This document shows, in pieces, positions 1 through 6,259 of a DNA stretch of 48,071 nucleotides. The number at the start of each line of letters is the position of its first letter. Within the stretch, counting starts at the first letter, position 1. Both the position numbers and the translations under genes were made by a program. Location: positions 1-48,071 of the forward strand of contig CAZLKN010000024.1 in assembly GCA_964560135.1 (NCBI GenBank), written 5' to 3'. Source of the stretch: CAZLKN01 sp964560135. GTDB lineage: Bacteria; Actinomycetota; JAICYB01. The notes beneath the pieces were generated by a model. It saw only the letters and a list, made by a program, of their open reading frames with translations, made no database searches and was not told the DNA's origin.

Positions 1-1580
1 CGGGCCGGGCCGTCCTTGGACAGCTGGATGTTCAGGGGGCTGAGCGAGTTGACGTAGGCCACGACGACCGGCGACGAGGCCGAGGTGGTGGTGACCACCA
101 CCTCGACGTCGCCGCGGGGTGCCGCGAACGGCGGAGCGATCGTCTCTGTGACCCGGTAGTTGCCCGTGGGCAGGGGGCCGACGTCGCAGGCGCCGGTCCC
201 CCCGGTGATCGTGCACCGTGCCGTCCGGGTCTCGGCCGGCCAGAGCAGGGTCTCCTCGCCGAGGTCGTAGGCGCCGTCGGCGTCCGTATCGCGGTAGACG
301 AGGAATGTGGTGCCGTCGAGCACGCCGGGGTCGGCCGGGGTGACGACGGAACCCGTCTCGTCTCCAAGCTCCTTGACGATGCGGATGTGGCCGGTGTCAC
401 GGGGGTTCACGAACGGCCGTCCGCGCAGATCGACGGACTCGAGAAAGGCCACCGTGATCGGTCCTTCGATGCGGGGATCGATGGTGTGGTCCGCCGGAGT
501 CTGGATCTCCCGGGCCCAGTAGGTCCCGGGCTTCACGTCGCCGAAGGCGCAGAGGCCGTCGGCACCCGATGTGCAGGTGCCGACGGGCTGCCCCGTCGTC
601 GCCGCGTCGTCGAACAACCCGAACAGCGCGCCGGCGAGCGGCCGGGCGGGGTCGTGGTCGTCGAGCTTCCGGAGGAGGATCTCTCCGCACACGTCCAGAT
701 CGATCGCCGTGGTGGGGAGCTTGTCCTGGAGGGCGGAGGTGATCGACTCTCCCGAGGAGCGCGAACGGATGTTGACGAATCCGAAGGTGTTGCATTCGGT
801 GAGGAATCCCGGGGGGAGCGCGGCCAGCAGGTCGATCGTGGCTTCGCCGAAGCGGAGCGTGTCGATCGTGCCGTCCTCGACGGGGTCGGTGACCGGTTCC
901 TGGTTCACGGCCGCCCGAGCGGCCTCGGCCTGGAGGTCCAGGCTTCGCCAAACGCCGTCTTCGTTCGTCGTGGGTGACGCCAGCGGTTCCCACGCGTAGA
1001 GATTGATGTGCGGTTCCGCGCTGCCGCCGGGGAAGTCGTAGGTCACGAGCAGGTCGTCGGCCGTGCGGAGGATCGGGCAGGCGCCCGGAGTGAAGTCGTC
1101 GGGCGACTCCACCGTCCCGAGTTGGTTGAACTCGAAATTGAGGTGGACGTCCCCCTGCCCGGACACGCCCTCACGGACCCAGGAGAGGTCCAGGTAGGCA
1201 CGATCTTCCATGATCCTCGTGGAGATGTAGCTGCGGACGATGTTGGCCTTGTTCGGGCTCGCCCCGCCCGTGCCGCAGCCCCACTCGCCGGGCTTCAGCT
1301 CCTTCGAGCCCTGGGTGAAGCCGCTGTCCGCCGTGTCGTCCACAACGACGGTGGCACCTACCGTGTCCCAGTCGAGGTTGGCTGGTGTGCCCGAGACGAG
1401 GTTCCCGTCCACCTCGAACCCGCCGAGCATGCCGGTGCCGACCGTCACGGCCCCGGCGCTGCCGAAGGTGAGCAGGCCCGCGATCAGGGTGGAGGCGATG
1501 ACGGCGACCTCGGCCGTTCGAGCCGGTCGGGAAGCGGGGTCCTGACGGGGGTGATGATGGCTGCGTGTTCGCGCGAGCAT
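1..1580 (-). CDS. Secreted surface protein with SpaA/Cna-B-like domains (C-terminus outside window)
   Basis: The frame is open from an ATG at 1580 to the window edge (about 526 codons seen, no stop). The ATG follows a GGGAG Shine-Dalgarno at 7 nt. Residues about 25-50 form a hydrophobic signal segment (VAVIASTLIAGLLTFGSAGA). About 220 residues of a secreted, Asp-rich domain follow (FEVDGNLVSGTPANLDWDTV, DLSWVREG, HINLYAWEP). At least two repeats resembling prealbumin-like SpaA/Cna-B domains come next: the first starts near ILLRKLDDHDPARPLAGALF and contains TSGADGLCAFGDVKPGTYW; the second starts near HIRIVKELGDETG and ends PTGNYRVTETI. Such domains form stalks in Gram-positive adhesins and pilins, often with isopeptide bonds and a sortase motif at the C-terminus. 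That end is not visible, so surface anchoring is inferred. Substrate or partner unknown. Confidence 0.75.
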   Translation of the reverse strand, partial: MLARTRSHHHPRQDPASRPARTAEVAVIASTLIAGLLTFGSAGAVTVGTGMLGGFEVDGNLVSGTPANLDWDTVGATVVVDDTADSGFTQGSKELKPGEWGCGTGGASPNKANIVRSYISTRIMEDRAYLDLSWVREGVSGQGDVHLNFEFNQLGTVESPDDFTPGACPILRTADDLLVTYDFPGGSAEPHINLYAWEPLASPTTNEDGVWRSLDLQAEAARAAVNQEPVTDPVEDGTIDTLRFGEATIDLLAALPPGFLTECNTFGFVNIRSRSSGESITSALQDKLPTTAIDLDVCGEILLRKLDDHDPARPLAGALFGLFDDAATTGQPVGTCTSGADGLCAFGDVKPGTYWAREIQTPADHTIDPRIEGPITVAFLESVDLRGRPFVNPRDTGHIRIVKELGDETGSVVTPADPGVLDGTTFLVYRDTDADGAYDLGEETLLWPAETRTARCTITGGTGACDVGPLPTGNYRVTETIAPPFAAPRGDVEVVVTTTSASSPVVVAYVNSLSPLNIQLSKDGPA

Positions 1581-1818
1581 GGCGGGTCTCCCTGCAGTCT
1601 GGAGGTTCTGGTGGGAGGCCATCGTCGTGGGCGCCGGAAGGGGCGTAAATCGCAAGAAGTACACACGAAGCGTGCCTACGCCCAACGGTCTAGGTCGCGT
1701 AGTTCTTGGCCCGTTTCCGCAGGTCAGAAGGGGGAAGCAGGAGCGTGCCGGCGCCTCGGCGGTCGCGATTGGGGTGCTGGGTCCGGCATGTGCGGAATGT
1801 CCCGGTGCGGGCGGGATG

Positions 1819-1839
1819 CGGAGGCTTGGGGAGCCTCCG
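1819..1839 (-). terminator. Terminator-like hairpin after fmdB
   Basis: Perfect 8-bp arms (CGGAGGCT / AGCCTCCG) with a 5-nt loop begin 7 nt past the fmdB stop codon. No T-tract follows on the minus strand, which is common for GC-rich actinobacterial terminators. It could also simply protect the mRNA 3' end. Confidence 0.5.
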
Positions 1840-1845
1840 GCGGTT

Positions 1846-2088
1846 CTAGTCGAAGAGCTCGGACGCCTTGTCCCGGACCTGCTTGAAGTCGCGGCGCGGG
1901 CCGTTGTCCGACAGCAGCCCGTCGTTCTTGCTGAATCCCCAGCCGACGAGCTGGACGCCCACGCGACTCCAGCGACGCCGGAGCGCCCCCGCGCAGTCCG
2001 GACAGCGTTCGGGGGCGGGCTCGGGTGGGAGCACGATCACCTCGTGGTCGGCTTCGCAGTCCTCGCATCGGTACTCGTAGACGGGCAT
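1846..2088 (-). CDS. FmdB-family small zinc-ribbon protein
   Basis: This 80-residue protein begins MPVYEYRCEDCEADHEV, the usual start of the FmdB/CxxC_CxxC_SSSS family. It has a four-cysteine zinc ribbon made of CEDC at residues 8-11 and CPDC near residues 29-32. The C-terminal tail is charged and carries no further domain. The family was named after a putative regulator of formamidase expression, but its molecular role is not established; the ribbon probably binds Zn and may contact nucleic acid or protein. It stands alone on the minus strand, followed by a hairpin at 1819-1839. Length is normal for the family. Confidence 0.85.
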   Translation of the reverse strand: MPVYEYRCEDCEADHEVIVLPPEPAPERCPDCAGALRRRWSRVGVQLVGWGFSKNDGLLSDNGPRRDFKQVRDKASELFD

Positions 2089-2152
2089 CGGGACAGTCTA
2101 CCCGGCCCGGACGGGCGCGGCCCGGCCCCCGGTGACCAGGGCGTCCGGGCGG

Positions 2153-2184
2153 TTGTCCACAGCCTGGGGATGGACTGGGGATAA
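2153..2184. promoter_or_regulatory. Cluster of DnaA-box-like 9-mers
   Basis: TTGTCCACA at 2153-2161 matches the actinobacterial DnaA-box consensus. TGGGGATGG (2165-2173) and TGGGGATAA (2176-2184) read on the opposite strand as CCATCCCCA and TTATCCCCA; the latter has one mismatch to TTATCCACA. The three sites are in 32 bp of intergenic DNA between fmdB and csoR. Gene order places the window near oriC, but no dnaA, dnaN or long AT-rich stretch is present, so this may be a satellite DnaA-binding site rather than the origin. Confidence 0.45.
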
Positions 2185-2185
2185 A

Positions 2186-2213
2186 TGACAGGTGTGGAAT
2201 TCCATCCCTGTCA
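2186..2213. repeat. 28-bp palindrome overlapping the csoR stop codon
   Basis: The element reads TGACAGG-N2-TGGAA/TTCCA-N2-CCTGTCA, with 24 of 28 positions symmetric. On the minus strand it forms a hairpin with an AATT loop that includes the csoR stop codon and is followed by TTTAT, so an intrinsic terminator for csoR is the simplest reading. A protein-binding site is the alternative. Confidence 0.5.
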
Positions 2214-2489
2214 GGAGGCGATGAAACGCTCGACGACCTTCACGAGCTCGTCGACCTTCTCGTCCCCGCCGCCCTCCTGCAGCGCCACGCGCACGCATCC
2301 CTGGACGTGCTCCCGCAGGAGCTTCAGCCCGACCTTCTCCATCGCCGACACGGCGGCCGAGATCTGCGTGAGCACGTCCACGCAGTAGGCGTCCTGTTCG
2401 ACCATCCGCTGGATGCCACGCACCTGGCCCTCGATCTTGCGCAGACGCGAGACCAGCTCATCGCGGTCGTTCGCGTAGGGATGTGCCAT
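2211..2489 (-). CDS. csoR: CsoR-family copper-sensing repressor
   Basis: This 92-residue all-helical protein belongs to the CsoR/RcnR (DUF156) family. The copper ligands of M. tuberculosis CsoR (Cys36, His61, Cys65) are matched at the same numbers here: C36 in DAYC, then H61 and C65 in HVQGC. This favours a Cu(I) sensor over the Ni/Co-sensing RcnR or formaldehyde-sensing FrmR branches. Family members are tetramers that bind G/C-tract palindromes when apo and release DNA on binding Cu(I). The ATG at 2489 starts at the conserved N-terminus (MAHPYANDRDELVSRLRKIE). A perfect palindrome lies 22 bp upstream, so autoregulation is likely. No copper exporter or chaperone gene is adjacent, so its other targets must lie elsewhere. 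Confidence 0.9.
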   Translation of the reverse strand: MAHPYANDRDELVSRLRKIEGQVRGIQRMVEQDAYCVDVLTQISAAVSAMEKVGLKLLREHVQGCVRVALQEGGGDEKVDELVKVVERFIAS

Positions 2490-2510
2490 CGTCGCCTCCG
2501 GGCGGTTCCC

Positions 2511-2533
2511 ACCCCACCCTACCCGGGTGGGGT
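2511..2533 (-). promoter_or_regulatory. Probable CsoR operator at the csoR promoter
   Basis: Perfect 9-bp arms ACCCCACCC / GGGTGGGGT are separated by 5 nt, which fits the G/C-tract operators bound by CsoR proteins. On the minus strand a -10-like TAGACT (2547-2542) lies immediately upstream, so the palindrome covers the expected transcription start. A second inverted repeat (GGTACTGA at 2531-2538 / TCAGTACC at 2554-2561) interlocks with it and includes the crgA stop codon. Confidence 0.7.
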
Positions 2534-2553
2534 ACTGAGCCAGTCTACCCGGT

Positions 2554-2799
2554 TCAGTACCAGCGGGTGGAGACGGCGAACGCGATCGCCATGAGGCCGA
2601 GGCCGATGAACAGGAACGCGTTCCGGAATTCCCAGAAGCCCATGTAGTTGGTGATGATGAGCAGGATCCCGGCCCCCATCGTGCTGAAGAACACCCAGGG
2701 GACCCAACGGGCGGTGCGCTTGCGCTTCGGCGGGGTCTGCACCGCCGGCGGACGCTGCCTGCGGCCCTTCTTCTTGCGCTTCGATTTCGATTCCGGCAC
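2554..2799 (-). CDS. crgA: Cell division protein CrgA
   Basis: This 81-residue protein has a Lys/Arg-rich cytoplasmic N-terminus (MPESKSKRKKKGRRQR) and two membrane segments (about residues 32-52 and 60-77). It ends with the family signature AFAVSTRWY, matching the G-x-STRW ending of CrgA proteins. CrgA is an actinobacterial divisome membrane protein that helps recruit peptidoglycan synthases and the FtsI/FtsQ machinery. The GTG start at 2799 has an AAGGGAG Shine-Dalgarno. A -10-like TATCAT lies at 2842-2837. Its position next to the rodA-pbpA-pknB block is the conserved actinobacterial arrangement. Confidence 0.87.
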   Translation of the reverse strand: MPESKSKRKKKGRRQRPPAVQTPPKRKRTARWVPWVFFSTMGAGILLIITNYMGFWEFRNAFLFIGLGLMAIAFAVSTRWY

Positions 2800-2855
2800 G
2801 TTGCTCCCTTCCCCAGGATCTCGTAGCGGTACCCCGATGATAAGCTGTCGGCGCC

Positions 2856-3776
2856 TTGTCGGGTCGGACCGCTCCCAACACGCCCCACCACCGTGATGAC
2901 GGTGCGCGGCCGCGTCGCCTGGTGCTGGTCCACGCCCATCCCGACGACGAGTGCCTCAGCACCGGTGGCGCCATCGCCCGCTACGCCGCCGAAGGCGTCC
3001 ATGTGTGCCTGATCACCTGCACCAACGGCGAGCTGGGGGAGATCGCGGAGCTTCCCGAGCTCGGCCCCCCGGAGAGCCTCCGCGCCCGGTTGGCCGAGAT
3101 CCGCGTGGCGGAGCTTCACGCGGCGTGCGAAGCGCTCGGTCCGGTGGACCTCCGGCTGCTCGGATACCGCGATTCCGGGATGGAGGGCACCCCGGGCAAC
3201 GCCGACCCGGCGGCCTTCGTGCAGCAGCCGTTCGAGGAGGTCGTGGGGCGGATCACCGCGATCCTGCGGGAGGTCCGGCCCCAGGTGCTCGTGACCTACA
3301 ACGAGTACGGGTTCTACGGGCATCCCGACCACATCCGGGCCCACGATGCGGCGATGGCCGCGGTCGCCGCGGCAGCCGATCCCGCATATGACCCGGGGTC
3401 GGATCCGCACGAGGTCGCGAAGATCTACCACACCGCGATCCCGAAGGAACGCCTCCGCCGGGCCCGGGAGCTGTTCTCCCAGGGGCCGCTCGGCGACGAC
3501 GATAGGTTCTCGGAGGAGGAGATCGAGCGGATCGGTACCGACGACCACCTCGTGACCACCGACCTGGACGTCCGGGCGTACGTGCCGGGGAAGATCGCCG
3601 CGATCGAGGCCCACCGGACGCAGCTCGGGACCACCGTCGCGTTCCTGAGCGTGCCCGACGAGCTGCGGAGCGAGGTCTTCGGCCACGAGCAATTCGTGCT
3701 CGTCCACTCGATCGTGGGTTCCGGAGACGGGATCGAGCGGGACCTGTTCGAGCGTCTCACCGACCCGGCCGGTTGA
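2856..3776 (+). CDS. mshB: MshB/Mca-like PIG-L deacetylase (probable mycothiol pathway)
   Basis: This is a 306-residue LmbE/PIG-L family zinc amidohydrolase. The metal-binding motif AHPDDE is at residues 27-32 (H28 and D31 as ligands, D30 as probable general base) and GHPDH is at 155-159 (H159 the third ligand), as in M. tuberculosis MshB. MshB deacetylates GlcNAc-inositol to GlcN-inositol in mycothiol synthesis; the paralogue Mca cleaves mycothiol S-conjugates. The region YNEYGFYGHPDH and the C-terminal layout fit MshB better, but Mca cannot be excluded. The start is a TTG at 2856; no ATG or GTG is in frame before the catalytic motif except a GTG too close to it. The gene abuts trpG/pabA with no spacer. 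Confidence 0.75.
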   Translation: MSGRTAPNTPHHRDDGARPRRLVLVHAHPDDECLSTGGAIARYAAEGVHVCLITCTNGELGEIAELPELGPPESLRARLAEIRVAELHAACEALGPVDLRLLGYRDSGMEGTPGNADPAAFVQQPFEEVVGRITAILREVRPQVLVTYNEYGFYGHPDHIRAHDAAMAAVAAAADPAYDPGSDPHEVAKIYHTAIPKERLRRARELFSQGPLGDDDRFSEEEIERIGTDDHLVTTDLDVRAYVPGKIAAIEAHRTQLGTTVAFLSVPDELRSEVFGHEQFVLVHSIVGSGDGIERDLFERLTDPAG

Positions 3777-4379
3777 GTGATCTTCGTCCTCGACAACTAC
3801 GACTCGTTCACCTTCAACCTCGTTCAGGAGCTGGGGGCGCAGGGCGCGCGGGTGGAGGTGGCCCGCAACGACCGGATCGGCATCGCGGAGATCCAGACGC
3901 TCGGCCCCCGCGCCGTGGTGATCTCCCCCGGGCCCGGGCGTCCGGAGGACGCCGGGATATCACTGGCGTTGGTCCGGTGGTGCGCCGAGGACCGCGTGCC
4001 GCTCCTCGGGGTGTGCCTCGGGCATCAGGCGCTCGCCGTGGCTTTCGGGGGCCGGGTGGTCGCTGCGAACCAGGTCATGCACGGCAAGACCTCGATGGTC
4101 CGCCACGGGGGTGAGGGGGTGCTGGCCGGGCTGCCGGACGCGTTCGAGGCCACCCGGTACCACTCGCTCGTGGTGGAGGAGGCCTCCCTGCCGGGGGAGC
4201 TGGTCGTGACCGCACGCGCCGACGACGGCACCGTGATGGCCCTGGCCCACCGTGAGCTGCCGCTGCAGGGGGTGCAGTTCCACCCCGAGTCCGTCCTGAC
4301 GACCCACGGACCGGCGATCCTCGCCAATCTGCTCACCTCGTGCGGCGAGCCCGCCGGCGCAGCGGGCGAGCCCGGCTAG
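3777..4379 (+). CDS. trpG: Glutamine amidotransferase component II of anthranilate/aminodeoxychorismate synthase
   Basis: This 200-residue class I glutamine amidotransferase has the nucleophile C80 in GVCLGHQ and the His-Glu pair H169/E171 in QFHPES. The oxyanion motif SPGPGRPEDAG is at residues 50-60. It supplies ammonia to a TrpE- or PabB-type chorismate-binding partner that is not in this window, so it may serve tryptophan synthesis, folate synthesis or both. The GTG at 3777 follows the mshB stop codon directly, without its own Shine-Dalgarno, so translation is probably coupled. The 3' end overlaps the convergent pknB gene by 4 bp. A trpG/pabA-like gene next to pknB is conserved in actinobacteria. 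Confidence 0.87.
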   Translation: MIFVLDNYDSFTFNLVQELGAQGARVEVARNDRIGIAEIQTLGPRAVVISPGPGRPEDAGISLALVRWCAEDRVPLLGVCLGHQALAVAFGGRVVAANQVMHGKTSMVRHGGEGVLAGLPDAFEATRYHSLVVEEASLPGELVVTARADDGTVMALAHRELPLQGVQFHPESVLTTHGPAILANLLTSCGEPAGAAGEPG

Positions 4380-6259
4380 TCGCTCGACGCGGCCCCGACG
4401 GTGATCTGGACGGTCTGCCCCCGTCGGACCGTTCTTCCCGGCAGCGGATTCTGGTCGATGACGACCCCCCGCTCGTCGGCGCGGAAGGTCTGACGTCGGA
4501 TCACCTGGACGTTCAGCCCGCGATCCTCGAGTTCGTCCACGGCCTGCGCCTCGGTCATGCCCCTGACGTCGGGCATGGCGAAGGTCTGCGGCCCGCGGGA
4601 CACGAAGATCGTCACCGTGGACCCGGACTCCCGCGTCTCGCCGGCGTCCGGGTCCTGGTCGAACACATGCCCCTGGGGGAACTCGTCGTTGAAGTCTTCG
4701 ATCCGCGCCACACGGAACCCCTGGTTCGCGAGGATCGCGGTGGCATCGGCCTCGCTCTGGCCCACGACGTCGGGCACCGTCGCGGTCTCCGGCCCCCGGG
4801 AGACCGTGAGGTCAATCGGCGTCCCCGACCGGACCTCCTCGCCGGCTCGCGGGTTCTGGCCGGTCACCGTCCCCGGGGGGCTGGGATCGAAGACGTCGGT
4901 GCGCTCGCCGAGCTCGAGGCCGAACTGGCTCAGGACCCGCCGGGCGTCGTTGATGCTGCGCCCGGTGAGGGAGGGGATCTCGACGAAGGGTTTGCCGGAG
5001 GACACCCAGTAGCGCACCGACGAGCCCCGTTGGGCGCGATGTCCGCGGTCCGGGAGTTGTCTGGTCACGAGCCCGGCAGCGATCGTGTCCGAGGGTTCGT
5101 CGCCCTGGAAGGAGGGTTCGAGTCCAACCTGTCGCAGGAGCCGTTCGGCCTGGGTCGGCGTGCGCCGGACGACCGAGGGCACTTCGGCCCCGCCGAGCGT
5201 CGGACGCAGCAGGGTGATCAGCGACCAGGTGCCGAGCGCCAGCCCTCCGGCCAGCAGCGCGAGAGCGAGAGCCACCAACCAGCCCGGCCGCCTGGCCGCG
5301 ACCCGCTCCAGCGGTCCGACGGAGCGGATCACCTGCGTGTCGTCGCTGGTCTGCGGGGTGGGGACGGCGGCGGTCACCTTCCCGCCCTCCAGGAAGGCCT
5401 CGAGGTCCCGGCGCATCTGCGCGGCGGAGCTGTACCGGTCTTCCGGACGCTTGGTGAGGGCCGTCAGGATGATCGCCTCGAGGCCGCTCGGGATCCCGGG
5501 CCGGTGGTGGGACGGCGGTCGGGGCTGCTCCCGCACGTGCTTGTAGGCGATCGCCACGGGGGTGTCGCCCTCGAACGGCCGCTTCCCGGTGAGCATCTCG
5601 TACAGGACGATGCCGAGGGAGTAGAGGTCGGATCGCCCGTCCAGCGGGAGCCCCTGCGCCTGCTCGGGGGACAAGTAATACGCGGTTCCGAGGATCGTGC
5701 CCGTCTGGGTCATCGTGTCGCCGGACGCTGCCCGGGCGATCCCGAAGTCGGTGACGTGGACCTTGCCGTCGATGCCCAGCATGATGTTGCCCGGCTTGAC
5801 GTCCCGGTGGACGAGCCCCGACCGGTGCGCGTAGGCGAGGGCTGCGAGGACCTTGCCGGCGATCTCCACGGCCTGCCGGGGATCGAGTGGCGCCTCGGCC
5901 GCGATCAGGTCCTTGAGCGCGCTCCCCTCGACGAACTCCATGACGATGAAGTGGTAGTCGTCCTCGCGGCCCCAGTCGTAGATCTGGACGATGTTCGGGT
6001 GCTGCAGGTTCGCCGCCGCGTGGGCCTCCCGCCGGAAGCGGTCCACGAAGGACTGGTCGCCGGCGTACCGGGAATGCAGGATCTTGAGCGCGACCTGGCG
6101 GCCGAGTTGCGTATCGCGAGCGAGGTAGACGTCCGCCATGCCCCCGGTCCCGACCCGGCGGACAACCTCGTACCGATCGGCGAGTAGCGTGGGCACTTTG
6201 GTCATCGTTCGAGGTCCATCTTCGCTCACTCGACGTCGTCGGTCGGGTTTCTCGCTCAA
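4376..6259 (-). CDS. pknB: PASTA-domain Ser/Thr protein kinase PknB
   Basis: This 627-residue membrane kinase controls cell-wall growth. The kinase domain (about residues 30-290) has the glycine loop GTGGMADVY, catalytic K59, HRDVKPGN at 151-158, DFG at 171-173, and activation-loop threonines near 184-188 (MTQTGT). A single membrane span is at about 327-350, followed by four extracellular PASTA repeats (about 359-624) that bind muropeptides and lipid II. It is the last gene of the fhaA-fhaB-pstP-rodA-pbpA operon and its start overlaps the pbpA stop. The TTG at 6259 gives the longest form; an in-frame ATG at 6205 (MTKVPTLLADRYEV) is a credible alternative. It is the only kinase in the cluster: the pknA gene of mycobacteria is absent. 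Confidence 0.95.
   Translation of the reverse strand: MSEKPDRRRRVSEDGPRTMTKVPTLLADRYEVVRRVGTGGMADVYLARDTQLGRQVALKILHSRYAGDQSFVDRFRREAHAAANLQHPNIVQIYDWGREDDYHFIVMEFVEGSALKDLIAAEAPLDPRQAVEIAGKVLAALAYAHRSGLVHRDVKPGNIMLGIDGKVHVTDFGIARAASGDTMTQTGTILGTAYYLSPEQAQGLPLDGRSDLYSLGIVLYEMLTGKRPFEGDTPVAIAYKHVREQPRPPSHHRPGIPSGLEAIILTALTKRPEDRYSSAAQMRRDLEAFLEGGKVTAAVPTPQTSDDTQVIRSVGPLERVAARRPGWLVALALALLAGGLALGTWSLITLLRPTLGGAEVPSVVRRTPTQAERLLRQVGLEPSFQGDEPSDTIAAGLVTRQLPDRGHRAQRGSSVRYWVSSGKPFVEIPSLTGRSINDARRVLSQFGLELGERTDVFDPSPPGTVTGQNPRAGEEVRSGTPIDLTVSRGPETATVPDVVGQSEADATAILANQGFRVARIEDFNDEFPQGHVFDQDPDAGETRESGSTVTIFVSRGPQTFAMPDVRGMTEAQAVDELEDRGLNVQVIRRQTFRADERGVVIDQNPLPGRTVRRGQTVQITVGAASSD

Noticed and set aside
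2211..3707. 498-codon minus-strand reading that includes csoR at its end
   Set aside because: Only the last 92 codons are CsoR; the rest is antisense to mshB and out of frame with crgA.
4340..6187. 615-codon open frame on the plus strand opposite pknB
   Set aside because: Shadow of pknB, which has all kinase and PASTA motifs; the antisense reading has no recognisable domain. Long antisense frames are expected at this GC content.
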